This document shows positions 8,501 through 18,255 of a stretch of DNA of 64,000 nucleotides, one piece after another. The notes under the pieces were generated by a model, which was not told the DNA's origin, did not search any database, and saw nothing but the letters and a program-made list of their open reading frames with translations. The translations under genes were made by a program, and so were the position numbers. Source of the stretch: Pseudo-nitzschia pungens (lineage: Eukaryota > Bacillariophyta > Bacillariophyceae > Bacillariales > Bacillariaceae); NCBI GenBank assembly GCA_037355855.1, contig CM074760.1, forward strand, positions 1,480,501 through 1,544,500. The letters are read 5' to 3'. The number at the start of each line of letters is the position of its first letter. Position 1 is the stretch's first letter.

Positions 8501-10591
8501 GTTAACATCAAGATCACCTTTGGCTCGCTAACCGGCTTCGCCCTGAGTGGCGAAGGCGTCCCGACCCTCCAAGCCGACCAACTCAATGTTATTGCTCACC
8601 ACCTCCACAATATCAACCAAGGACAAGATCTCTGGGACAAGAAACACCAATGGCCCCTACCCATTGACTCCCCGGAGGCTGTTAAGAAATCGATACATAT
8701 CTCCCAACTCACACGTCGAAAGCTACAAGGCACACCTGAATGGGATGGCTTCCTCCGTTCTGAATGGAAACAGCTTGACCGCTACCATAAGGTCGGCATG
8801 TTCGGTGACCCTATACCACCCGAACCTCACATGACTGTCCTCCCCTGGGTGTGGACCTATCTCTATAAAGAAGACCCCCTCACGGGACAGACCATCCCAA
8901 AATCCCGTGGCACCTGCAATGGCGGCAAACGCTATGGCAAAGCCGTCACCTTAGCGGAAACCTACGCAGCATGTGTTGAACAACCAGTCCATCGCCTCAC
9001 ATGGGCCCTATCTGCAGCTCTCAACCTTATCTGCGTCGGCTACGACGTCGGCAATGCCTTCGCTGAAGCACCGGCCCCCAAAAGCCCCTTCTATATGAGA
9101 GTAGACCCTCCATTCCATCAGTGGTGGACTGAACATCTGGGACGCAAACCCATTCCCATAGGACATGTTATTCCAGTCCAGAAAGCGCTTCAGGGACACC
9201 CTGAATCACCCCGCCTATGGGATAAATACATATCCAAGATGATCACCGAAGAACTAGGCTTCAAACACACTACCCATGAACCTTGTCTATACTACAAGCA
9301 CGATGACTCCGGCCTCACCCTCATCCTCCGACAAGTGGATGACTTCCTTATAGCTAACGCTGATCCCAAAGTATGTGACAAAATTCGTGAACAAATTCAA
9401 AACCGTATGACTAACCCCCTTAATGTTCTTGGCACCATTAGAAAATTCAACGGCATCCATGTTAACCAAACAAGACACTACAACCACCTCCACTGCAAGA
9501 CTTATATTGAAAAGATCACTACACACCACGGATGGACCAATGCCCGAACGCGATCTCGTCCGACGCCTATGAATGAAACAACACAATACCAAAAGCAGCT
9601 ACAGACCACAATTGGCCCCGAAGACCCATATGAAGCCACCAAACTAGAACAGAAGATGGGCTTCAGCTACCGACAATGTATAGGAGAACTAATCTACGCG
9701 CTTACGATTTGCCGAATCGATATCTCCATTGCAGTCATCACCCTCAGTCAATACTCCCACCATCCAGCAAAAATCCACTATGAAGCAGTGAAACAGATCT
9801 TCCTTTACCTACTTGCCACCAAGACAGAAGGACTAACATACTGGCGCCCCGAGCCCCGTACTGATCTCCCTGATATGCCACTCCCACAACCACTTTCATC
9901 CCCGGAAGCCCTTGCCAAATTTGCACACCACCACCACCCACTACAAGTGCATGGCGCCTGTGACACTACATGGGCATCTGACCGTATACACCGCCGATCG
10001 ATGGGCGGCGTCATTATGATGCTGGCGGGCGCTGCTGTCTATTATAGAACACGCCTACAACCCACCATTGCCCAAAGTTCAACAGAAGCAGAATTCACCA
10101 ACATGGCAGACGCAGGCAAGGCAGCCCTTTACCTCAGGTGGATCCTCGAAGAACTATGGATTGCCCAAACAAAACCCACCCCAATCATAGCTGACAACCA
10201 TGGTGGATGCAGAATGGCAAATGCCCATCAACCCACACGCCGCACACGACATGTTGAAATGAAACACTTTGTTATCCTCCAATGGACAGAAGATGAGTTT
10301 ATCACCTTTGTGGAAACACGATCTGATGAGAACTACAGTGACTCACTGAGCAAACCCACCGGCCGTACTAAATTCTATGAACACTCTGACGTGTTCATGG
10401 GACGCGTACAACCTACCTTCACACCCCCTACAAACCAAAACCCCCATAAAGTCCACAACATGACTTTCTCCACTTGCAATCGGAATCCTCTCGAAGATTT
10501 ACTATATTCTCAAAAATTGTCTTTTTTCGACTCTTCCGATTCTGCAAGTGCGGGGTGGTGTGAGACTGAATCCCTAGCAACTAGTGAATAA
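5555..10591 (+). CDS. pol: Copia Pol polyprotein (PR-IN-RT-RH), expressed by readthrough
   Basis: 1,678 codons follow the gag TAG in the same frame; the first ATG is only at 5747, so readthrough is a more natural route than initiation. In order there is a Thr/Asn-rich linker, aspartic protease (DTGA at 6332-6343), the GAG-pre-integrase HHCC zinc region (His-x4-His near 6886-6906, CPFC near 6985), and the integrase core. The core acidic residues are Asp 7076, Asp 7457 and Glu 7568. Next come reverse transcriptase with YDVGNAF and catalytic VDD (9335-9343), then RNase H (Asp at 9962, the STEAEF and ADNHGG segments). The last 11 codons lie inside the 3' LTR. Protease-integrase-RT order defines Ty1/copia. 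No frameshift or lost catalytic residue is seen. Confidence 0.93.
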   Translation, partial: GTCRVPSGARPPKKPIDPHIQLNKFFANARKDHPDTALFTPTIHDLTSLSNTTAKDYTTDTTTAMNGSNETNENTNSTTTNDNTSPENLDNTDQPRANPLQNTKTQPTHIETTPASPHTHSTSTKNSIKTTISSHSTHDSPQQTKADLPMTIQPTNPTQIHQITTSARLDTDNNTTQTQLTPFDITNDSLASEYNTQKPALRVPPHFVRKCLAGSADQLHLSIPRNKGYTIKTLSNSPSCKTAHPPMDKPTAVSLPLQPDTGANMSATDNFELLHEYSPYPNPETVGVFSAQTDALQSTLKAFGEGFMHIISDQGTVMRWPTLFTPGSTGTVLSLDNYQRRNKYHTFQQEGCLDNAGSIKFLDTQRKIIESLQTIRTANGEWYTPNKILLRRSIENQSISKQVNTFRKQILQLDHDKNNKPPPCATKTWTGRLSQALKNLELWHQRYGHVSPSTLSKTQKVVEGMPAMPSSAPFFKCPFCEKSKLTKYHGRSKDPKERFVPTMTYHMDLSFVTGPSNLNDMIKHHAKAAPTLKKSRQGYIGFLTIIDAATRALWTFPVKSKEPPITIVDKFLQKHGIKTTDPTKAIITTTSNGYLARSRLFKETASDHKYTIHPVDDSQLLQLDPHHLDCTIMTDGGGELSNSTKFCEVAKTHGYDVLSTAADASSQNGMAERPHRTIKERIRCLLYAAGLGTEYWADALLHTTWLYNRTYHSAISMTPYQAYTGRIPLVDNLITFGSKITAKKPGTRPTTTNPWAYDGIFLGYGRTTDNIKYFDIHSGTDKVARHDSKDELQYGDDPSNRSPAASHLLGVFTEDDHTQHTTNTGPEPITMEFKDPRQINPDAVVAEIINNSPTPFTAAAAAKVTATINKTKFQRPDLKTLLPELESLDVSSNMYLHETSHTLPLIRTTNFHPTMGLVVSPHPDLTDSVELTSIQVGTIAHSRIRNWKRRLRGTIVTTVDGRRIRSPHDIAQAVKLARESHKVNIKITFGSLTGFALSGEGVPTLQADQLNVIAHHLHNINQGQDLWDKKHQWPLPIDSPEAVKKSIHISQLTRRKLQGTPEWDGFLRSEWKQLDRYHKVGMFGDPIPPEPHMTVLPWVWTYLYKEDPLTGQTIPKSRGTCNGGKRYGKAVTLAETYAACVEQPVHRLTWALSAALNLICVGYDVGNAFAEAPAPKSPFYMRVDPPFHQWWTEHLGRKPIPIGHVIPVQKALQGHPESPRLWDKYISKMITEELGFKHTTHEPCLYYKHDDSGLTLILRQVDDFLIANADPKVCDKIREQIQNRMTNPLNVLGTIRKFNGIHVNQTRHYNHLHCKTYIEKITTHHGWTNARTRSRPTPMNETTQYQKQLQTTIGPEDPYEATKLEQKMGFSYRQCIGELIYALTICRIDISIAVITLSQYSHHPAKIHYEAVKQIFLYLLATKTEGLTYWRPEPRTDLPDMPLPQPLSSPEALAKFAHHHHPLQVHGACDTTWASDRIHRRSMGGVIMMLAGAAVYYRTRLQPTIAQSSTEAEFTNMADAGKAALYLRWILEELWIAQTKPTPIIADNHGGCRMANAHQPTRRTRHVEMKHFVILQWTEDEFITFVETRSDENYSDSLSKPTGRTKFYEHSDVFMGRVQPTFTPPTNQNPHKVHNMTFSTCNRNPLEDLLYSQKLSFFDSSDSASAGWCETESLATSE

Positions 10592-10652
10592 CCTCACTCT
10601 TATTGTAATACATGCGTTAATCACATCAATAGGAGCACAACAGCATTTCGCA
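10559..10652 (+). repeat. 3' LTR of copia element (94 bp)
   Basis: Identical to the 5' LTR and followed at once by the target duplication ACCTT (10653-10657). A weak purine run (GGGGTGG, 10552-10558) just upstream may serve as the polypurine tract. The pol frame ends inside it at 10591. Confidence 0.95.
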
Positions 10653-10657
10653 ACCTT

Positions 10658-11107
10658 ACTGTATTGGTCATTTTGATGCAGTACGTACCGGTACGTACCC
10701 GTGTAACTGTGCTTGATTCGTGATGCGGAACTAAGGTTACTTTTTTACGCCGGATAGGAGTTGGTCGGTTGGAAAGTCATTCTCACAAAGATTGTCACTT
10801 GTCGAAATCGAAAATTGCTGCTTCCAACACCACGTACCGTACGGTACGGTACCGATAGTAAGGTTACTCGGACTCGTAATTGCAAATTGCAAGTGAGTGA
10901 ATCCATTATCATTGCTTCGCAGTATTTTTTTCCATCTCCTCACATTATTGCCGAACGTAATTACCGGTAAGGTTACCGTTGCGTGTTGTCATTCCAAGCA
11001 CGGTATTGTTCCCGAACGCCTCACCGACAACAAGACTTCTGCAAACAAAACTAGCAGACGCACGCACTCGTACCAGTAAGTCAACTTAACCCAACGAAAG
11101 AACCACC
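10658..11107. other. Intergenic upstream of ankyrin gene
   Basis: No gene seen. It contains two exact GTAAGGTTAC motifs (10858 and 10967) and a palindromic ACCGTACGGTACGGTACCG stretch near 10835-10855, both typical of this genome's spacers. It presumably includes the promoter of the gene starting at 11108. Confidence 0.5.
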
Positions 11108-11434
11108 ATGTCGTGGTTGTGGGGCACTCGCACGAGCGAAACGGCCGCAACGCCCGCCGATGAAGAACTCCGGGCACGAGAAGGCGAGGAAGAAATCCCG
11201 GGGGAGTCATCTCCCGCGTCCGTCACCGATGGTGAAAAACCGTACAACGACGAAGACGAAGACAAGGACAAGGACGAGGACGAGAAAGACAACAGTGACA
11301 AAGAGGAGGAGGATGTCGGGGAAGAGATCGCAAACGGCGACAATGACGACGACTACGATGACGATGACGACGACGATGGAGAGTCATCGGATGAATCCTT
11401 CTCCGACGACTCCTTGGACGACGATGGCGAGGAG

Positions 11435-11473
<39 letters not shown>

Positions 11474-11587
11474 TCCTTGGTCGTGGATTTGATCGAAAAC
11501 GTTACCACGGATGACGAAACAATCGTAGACGATGGCGACAATTCTTCGATCGAAAAGGAAAGGGAAAAGGAAAAGGAAATCGAAACC

Positions 11588-11619
<32 letters not shown>

Positions 11620-14347
11620 CGAGGACGTAGAGATGGAAGAGGACGAAGAGGACGACGGCAACGATGGCGATGGCGATGGCGATGACGATGAAGAAGACGA
11701 TAGGGACGACAAACAGATGGGTTCCTCGTCCAACAGCGAAGGAAAGAAAGAGACCGGAGCGGGTGTTTCTGTGACCACCAATACCAATACTACGAACAGC
11801 AACGGAACGAGTCGCGACGACTACGACGACGAATCGGACGACGATGACGACGATGAATCGGACGACGACGACGACGACGACGACGATCCCGACGGAAGCA
11901 GCGAGGATCCCGTCGCGTCCTTTTGGGAGAAGCAGTCGCTGCTGGTGCTGGCCGCGGAACACGATCGGGTCGACATTCTCAAGACCCTGCTGAGCGAGGA
12001 GAACGAGGAAAAGGACGCCCTCCTCAACACGGGAATCCCCCCGCTGCACCTCGCCATCACCTTTGGGTCGGTCAACACGGCCCGGTCCCTGCTGCGCATG
12101 GGATCGGATCCGAGCGTCCGTCCGGACGTCTCGGTGGTTCTGGAGGATCGCCGGAACCAGCCCAGGGATTCCAAGGTCGACATTTCGAACATCCACCGGT
12201 TCGACGGGGTCACGGCGTGGGAACTCGCCTTTGGCAATGCCCTCTACGACGAAACCAAGACGACCGCTTCCGCGAGGTCTTCCTGGACGATCTTTGGGTC
12301 GTCTTCTGCTGCCACAACACCGACCAACTCGAACTCGAACTCGAACTCGAACTTCAACTCGAACGTGGACACGGCCACGGCCACCAACGAAACGTCGTCG
12401 TCGACGGCCGCGAACAGCAGCAGCAGCAACAATAGCAGCAGCAACCGCGTGGTAAAACCGGTCGACATGGCCCCCTCGAAGCGCGAAGGGATACGGCACG
12501 CCTTTACGGCGGAGGCCCTGCGCAGCGTGGGTGGGGACGAGGTGCAACGATTGAAGCAGCTCCTGGACAGCGGCATGCCGGCGGACATCGACATCGGAGG
12601 GAAGGACCTCTACGAATGGGCCGTCGATATGGGAGCGAATCGGTGCCGGGAACTCCTCGAGCCGGTGGAAGAAACCAACAAAAGCAATGCTGCTACAACC
12701 AGTACTAGTACTAGTAGTACTAGTACTAGTACGAACAACCGCGACGACGACGGGGTCGACACGGGCGACGAGCCCGCAACGGCAGCAGCGGCGAAACCAT
12801 CGGAAACCACCGACCGATCATCCTTGCCGCCGCCTTCGCCGTCGTCCTCGTCCTCGTTCGTGGTCCATCGACCGGACGTTCGGGAAACGATTCCCCAGCT
12901 GAGGAACCGACTCGACGAGCTCGATTCCCTCGCGGCGGCCCTGTCCACCTGCCTCGACAACCTGGCGGAGGAGGTCTCGGTCTGCCACGGCCTGCTGCTC
13001 ATGGGGGGCGGGGCGGCGGCCCTCGCGTCCCACGTCCGGAGCCTGCGGGCCCTCCGGGAGCAGAAACTGGAGAGGCTGGAGGACGCCGAAGCGGAGTGCG
13101 ACGACGCGGAGCGAGAGCTCTCGGATCTGGTGCTCGCGTCCGGAGCCATCGGGAGGGAGATCGCGAGCGCCAACCATTTCTTGTTTCTGCTGGACGGGCC
13201 GTTCTCGTCGTCGACGGCGGCGGCGGCAATCGGAGGCAGCGGGGACAGCAACAATGGCGGCGACAACGTCGGAGACAGCGACGGAGATCGAACCGCCAAT
13301 GACTCTTTCCGGCAAGAGGAGGCGGAGGCCGAACAAATCAACCTCAAGGCACAGATTGCTGCAAGCGAAAACAAGGTAAGCATCGATCGACGAAGCCACT
13401 GTCGCACAGTTCGACAAACCAAACCAAACCAAACCCAACCGTTCCTGGCTCGAATGCACATGCACATGCACATGCACGCTCACTCACGCCCTGCGTTTGC
13501 TCCGCCTTGTTCCAGATTCGAAAATTGCGCGCGTCGATTGCGGACCTGTCGGAGGAAAACACCCGGGATCTCAAAGAGGTGCGGCGCCGGGGGCTGGAGG
13601 GCGGAATCAATCTCGTTCGCGGGTTGCGAGAAGAATTGCGGGACTTCGATTACCACTTGTCGGAAGCGCGGAGCGCCGAAGGCCGTTTGCCGGGCGAAAA
13701 TCAGCCGGATCCTCGCCCAGATTTCCGGCCACAGCAACAGGAACAAAAAGAACGCGGCCGGGGGCTCCGCAAAAGCTCCCGGGGACGCATCGAGCGCCGC
13801 TCGTTCCGGTGCGGGGGGCGACGACGAACCAAACGCGACGACTACATCGAGCGTCGCAATGGGGCCAGGCGATTCCGCGACTCGTGCTCCGGACGAGGAA
13901 GGTGGAGAGACCGACGAAGCGGCGGATGAACCATCCGTTTCCGAGGCGCGAGAACGTTCGCAACAAAACGGCGCTCACGCACCGATCGTGCAAAAGACAC
14001 CGGCTCGTCCACCCGAACGAGAGGAAACGAACACCCGAGACAACCAGACGAGATCCAATACGAGTACGAGTACGAGTACGAGTACGAGTGCCCCCACCGC
14101 CACTACAAACGCCACCGCCACCAATAACACCACAAACACCAATGCGAAAACCGCATCCCAAAAAATCTCGACCGGGGATTCGCAGGCCATCTCCGTGCTA
14201 CAGCCCGGGAGTCCCGGCCTTTTCAGCATCGATTTGTGGGAAGTGATCCTGCGGATCATTGGGTACGAACGTGCCGCAAACCGTCGCAGCGTGCAAAACG
14301 CAACCAAGGCAGCCTCCATGAGCCACTCCAACGTGATGATCATTTAA
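11108..14347 (+). CDS. Acidic ankyrin-repeat and coiled-coil protein (one intron, apparent +1 frameshift)
   Basis: A predicted protein of about 1,032 residues, function unknown. Residues 1-270 are extremely acidic, built on Asp/Glu runs encoded by GAC/GAT repeats. Residues about 270-345 hold two ankyrin-like repeats (LLVLAAEHDRVDILKTLL, then PLHLAITFGSVNTARSLL), followed by Ser/Asn/Thr linkers and a coiled-coil region rich in Leu, Glu and Arg. Exon 1 ends at 13375 (AAG then GTAAGC) and exon 2 starts at 13516 after CCAG, phase 0. Exon 2 continues the coiled coil in a new frame to about 13692. The downstream Ser/Thr/Glu-rich tail and the stop at 14345-14347 lie one base further on, so one base near 13693 must be skipped to join them. 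Ankyrin repeats normally mediate protein-protein contacts; partner and compartment are unknown. Confidence 0.65.
12699..12732 (+). repeat. AGT/ACT tract inside coding sequence
   Basis: The same AGTACTAGT-type repeat found in the spacers, here in frame in the ankyrin gene, where it encodes an alternating Ser/Thr run. Confidence 0.8.
13376..13515 (+). other. Intron of ankyrin gene
   Basis: 140 nt, GTAAGC at the start and TTCCAG at the end, phase 0. It contains a CACATG tandem run near 13456-13475. Splicing restores the coiled coil, whereas reading through gives a Cys/Arg-rich sequence unlike either side. Confidence 0.75.
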
Positions 14348-15040
14348 ATAAGACACGAAACGAAACGAAACGAAGCGAAGCGAAGCAAAACAATCCAATC
14401 CAACCCATCGGTCAAAGAGAGTTCCGCTGCACCCCTTCGCACCCGTTCACGACGCGAAACAAATTTGATTGCGTTGTTGAATCTCAGACGGTATCGCGCC
14501 GACGGCATTGGGCGCGAAAACCAAAGGAAGGAAACACGTGTAGTTGTTTCGGAACAAAGGATGCAAAATTTCTATTGTTGGATGTGCGGATACGCGGACT
14601 GTTATTGGCTGGAAGGTGCAACGAAGCGAATTGCTTTGCTCCCAAAAGCGAGAAAACCAAAAGTGGAATGATTTCGAAGCTGCGATGCAACGAAGGAACA
14701 ACTATTATGGTTCGTCATTGATCCTTTTGGAGCTTTCAAACAACTCCACACTTCCAAAAGTTTTTTGTTTGCGGGATGGTGTCTTGCATCACCAATCCTC
14801 GAGATTTGAAACTAGCTACAACATTTTGAATGATGCAATCTGCTGCAAAAAAAAAACATATTGCATTTATCATTATTTGCCTACAAGTCGTTCCACTTCA
14901 CGCACGCAGTCCTGAAACGTGATACGAAGTAGTTGGTTGTATCGCCGCAATTCTTTGGCTCTGTCGCGACTCACTCAAATGTTGGGGTGTCGCAACAGAG
15001 CTCTTTTGTCGACCAGACTTCGTAAGATTTCAACTTTTGC
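14348..15040. other. Convergent intergenic region
   Basis: Lies between the ends of the ankyrin gene (+) and the fibrillin gene (-). Short open frames exist in several phases but none has family features. A GAAAC/GAAGC run follows the ankyrin stop codon. Nothing else is supported. Confidence 0.5.
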
Positions 15041-15915
15041 CTACAGCTCTTGCTCCAAAACGAAGAGGGATGGCGTTTCCATTATTCGGACTAGCTTCTC
15101 TTTTCCGTTTTCGTCCTCGACTTTTCCAACAAACTTTACTTTCCAAACTAGATCGTGCGATGCGCATTGTGGTAAGTGCATGTGTTGTAGAGAAGTGGGT
15201 TGAGAATCGCGTCAACCAAAGCCCGATGAACAAACGAAAATATCAATTCGTTTCGCATTCCAATGGAAGTTCACCGACCAGCAAAAATGCGCGAGTTAAT
15301 GATTCGATTTATTCAGTAATCATTTCCGAGACTGCACCGCCGATAACTGACTCACCTCCGCCGCCTTTCACTTCGGATTTCTTCAAAGTGCGACCGAAGA
15401 GATTGAAGGATGTTTCCAAAAACGATACTTTGATGGTCGAATCGTTCATGATTTCGCGTTTCGCCCGGAGAGCAATTTGAAGCGGACCGAAGTTCACTCG
15501 GTTGTAGAAAATTTCGTCATTTTCAAACAGCTGGGAAACTTTCCCGACTACATTTCCAAAGACTCGACCGGACGAGGCTCCTTCCGCGGCACTGTAAACA
15601 AGATTGTGTTCCCCGGTTAGTGGAACTCTTGCGGGCTTTTCTAACGAAAATGGAATTCGCGTCCGCCGCAATCTCTTCCATCTTTCGCTGATCTTCTTCG
15701 GATGCAAGGTAACCCACCTGGCCAACAGTTCCCGCCGTATTGAGAACCTCTAAAATCTTTCCATTTCCATCCGCCACAGCACCGGAACTCAGTGCCCGCA
15801 GTTTTGATCCGTTCAGAATCTTGGCATGCAGTCCCCCCGGACAATCAGAATTTGGCGTTACTTCCGACCGCTGTTGCCATTTAAATCCCAAAAGTAGACA
15901 CGATATAATCCTCAT
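15041..15915 (-). CDS. PAP/fibrillin family protein (two exons, apparent +1 frameshift)
   Basis: Plastid lipid-associated protein of the fibrillin family, which binds lipids or prenylquinones in plastids. About 221 residues after joining. The family core is clear: RVPLTGEHNLVYSAA, then SSGRVFGNVVGKVSQLF, VNFGPLQIAL, and the C-terminal METPSLFVLEQ. Exon 1 is 15915-15356 and ends in GGAG before GTGAGT; exon 2 is 15147-15041 after CTAG (phase 1, intron 208 nt). Inside exon 1 the N-terminal part (KMEEIAADANS) and the core (FSLEKPARVP) lie in different frames, joined by skipping one base near 15651. No splice sites bracket that point. The N-terminus lacks a clear bipartite plastid presequence, so a 5' exon or another start may be missing. 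Confidence 0.8.
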
Positions 15916-17479
15916 TGTAGTGTATCGGAATGATCAAACTTAATCACTTGACTTCACCAGTCGCGTGCAAATAAGTTCTATATCGGCACTTTGTGAATGA
16001 ACACGTCGATTATGAATATTGTCTGTACTTTTCTTGAACGAAACAGTTTGAAAGATCTTATTCCTACCGGTAACCTTAAGATCTTACTCGTACTCGTACC
16101 GAACAATTCATATAACCTACTCGTCGTAAGCAGTAATACTTTGCCAACATGTGCATAAGACCTTACCGATACCGGTAAGATTTACTCATACCGAAAGTGA
16201 AAAATTCAGATGATCGTTGGGAGAAAAGTTTCGGCTCACTTTATGCCCATGGAGGAGACAGAAGACACACGTCTGAGACCTACCGGTACATGGTAACTTA
16301 CTCCTGCTGAATGAAGAGTATCTGGAGCGATTTATCTCTCAATAGTACTAATTACTACTACTAGTAGTAAGCAAGTCCGACTACAACTACTAGCCTAGTC
16401 AGTAATTACTCGTGCCCTTCTCCTGAATTTTTCATTCTGATTGATTCCCCTGAGAGTTCTTGCTCCTTACTCATCAATCCAATTGCTGCTTTGGCTACAA
16501 GAGTGCTATGTGGTAGTAGGGCAGTACTACTAGTAGTAGTACTAGTAGTACTACGAATAGCAGTACTAGTGCTAGCTGCTTCATTCTACTAGTAGGTAGT
16601 GGCATGACACTCTGTTCAATAGTAGTGATTGATTCTACATATCCATGTTGATTTTTGCTCATGGAAGAGATTATTACGAAGTATTTGACAGGTGTTCTCA
16701 CAAAAAATTGCAATCGTCTCACGTAGTAGTAGTCATAGTAGCGGTGCTAATAGTACTACTACTACTAGCCGCCTCTTGTTGTCATTTGCTACTAATGTCT
16801 CCACTGGTGATTCCGGAAAAACTTATGATTGTACTAATTCGCAATGACGATATACTTTTCAGAGGAGCAGTTGCTGACTGCTAGTAATGAATAGTCCAAA
16901 TCATTGATCCTGGTTGCTTTCATTGACATATGCAGCAGTTGGGCACGAGGTTCTCCTCATGTTTTTCGCCTTGTTCTGTTACTATTTTTACTACTAAGGT
17001 GTAGCTGATGTCTTGTTCGCATGTCTTTTTTACGAAGTAAGGTTTTTCTGTACGAAATATTTGAAATGCTGGTATGTTTTCATACCGTACGAATTTATTA
17101 TGATCATTTTTTTTTCTTATGCTCTAGTCACAAAGAATAGAATGATGTGTCACCGTAGAACAAATACAAAAAACAGAAAGTCTGACGTCACATTTTTTGA
17201 CGCAAGGAAGAATGCGTTATGCAAATGAACCTTTTGGAAGTTCGTTTTTATCACCTTTTTCGATACTCGTCGTAATGTACCAATCGTTGTAGACTGTCAC
17301 CTCTAGTCCTACGGTAGAGGTATGGGACATGAATTTCCCACGGAGCGACGGGGACTGATTCATCTTCTGTTTTGACGCTCGATGATTGCCCACTTCGATT
17401 CCAACGATCTGCTTCTACTTGCATGGTCATACACAAAAAGATCGCAAGTTGTACCTCGAAGGAAAGCAAAACAGGAAAA
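15916..17479. other. Divergent intergenic region with trinucleotide tracts
   Basis: No gene recognised. It holds AGT/ACT tracts at 16342-16370, 16522-16570 and around 16725-16772, and several TACCGGTA-type palindromes near 16065-16300. Promoters of the fibrillin gene (-) and the ferredoxin-like gene (+) should lie within it. Confidence 0.5.
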
Positions 17480-18028
17480 ATGAACACTCAACTTAGTATC
17501 AGCCTGTTTTTCTCGATCCTTGTTGTTGCCGCCCTGTCAGCGGTGGTTCATGGGTTCCAGAATGTCAACACCCAACGCCCGGCGATCAACAAATCATCGA
17601 GTTTGCAAATGACAATTTTGACCTATAACGGGAAGAAGAAGAATTTCAAACCAGGAACCCCTCTGTCCAAAGCCCTACCTCAGATTGGCATTAAGCCAAG
17701 ATACTCTTGCAAAAAGTAAGTAAGCATGAACTCGGAGATTGAACTCTCAGATTATGACGGAAAACGGCGGGTTTGCGCTGCTGAAAGCTTCTTGCAACTT
17801 TGAACATCACATGGTCGATCTCAACTTAATTTCCTTTTTCGGGCAACTGAAATCAAACGAACGGGGTAATTACTACATTGCATACCGCACACAAACATTA
17901 TAGAGGAGATTGTGCTACAGTGCCAAGTATTTATCGCCGGCAGAGCCACAAGGGCTTGCACCGGCAAAGTTCCGCCAGAGCCAACTTTGAAATCGTTGCA
18001 AGAGAAGGGTTTAGATGTTCGCCCTTAA
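17480..18028 (+). CDS. Plastid-targeted [2Fe-2S] ferredoxin-like protein (two exons, apparent +1 frameshift)
   Basis: About 119 residues. The first 26 form a signal peptide ending VVHGFQ, with Phe after the cleavage site as in diatom plastid presequences. The mature part has the ferredoxin beta-grasp start (MTILTYNGKKKNFKPG) and the cluster motif Cys-KKGD-Cys-AT-Cys, then a fourth Cys in TRAC only ten residues later. Exon 1 is 17480-17715 (then GTAAGT) and exon 2 starts at 17904 after TATAG, phase 2. In exon 2 the codons GAT TGT GCT ACA are followed by one extra base (G17920) before TGC CAA, after which the frame runs to the stop at 18026-18028 (C-terminus KSLQEKGLDVRP). It likely carries electrons in the plastid. 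The short spacing to the fourth Cys sets it apart from photosynthetic ferredoxin. Confidence 0.8.
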
Positions 18029-18255
18029 CGAAATATGAAGTACGGTATATGAACCGCACTTTGTACGAAACTTCTCGCCTTGCGTCCAGGCAAAAATGAA
18101 AAAAAAAAAGATCGGAACCGTTGTTCTTATCGGTGCTGCATGGCTGGTCATAAGGTTTGAAGGAAGCAGCTAGCAACTCGTCTATTTCAACCAAATCAAA
18201 AATAAAAATAATTTCTGCGCTTTCCTATTTCTCTCGTGCTCTGTGTATCACTCTC

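Larger units (their letters stand above)
1967..10652 (+). mobile_element. Complete Ty1/copia LTR retrotransposon (CoDi-like)
   Basis: This is an 8,686-bp element bounded by two identical 94-bp LTRs (1967-2060 and 10559-10652) that start TG and end CA. It is flanked by a perfect 5-bp direct repeat ACCTT (1962-1966 and 10653-10657). Between the LTRs lie a primer-binding site, gag, and pol in the copia order protease, integrase, reverse transcriptase, RNase H. All catalytic motifs are present and neither frame is broken apart from the gag stop codon, so it may be competent for movement. The coding strand is rich in A and C and very poor in G, quite unlike the flanking host genes. Identical LTRs imply recent insertion. 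The assignment to the diatom CoDi group is by general resemblance, not by a phylogeny. Confidence 0.97.

Noticed and set aside
13685..13720. 36-nt intron in the ankyrin gene to explain the frame change
   Set aside because: Too short for a spliceosomal intron and does not move the reading into the required frame.
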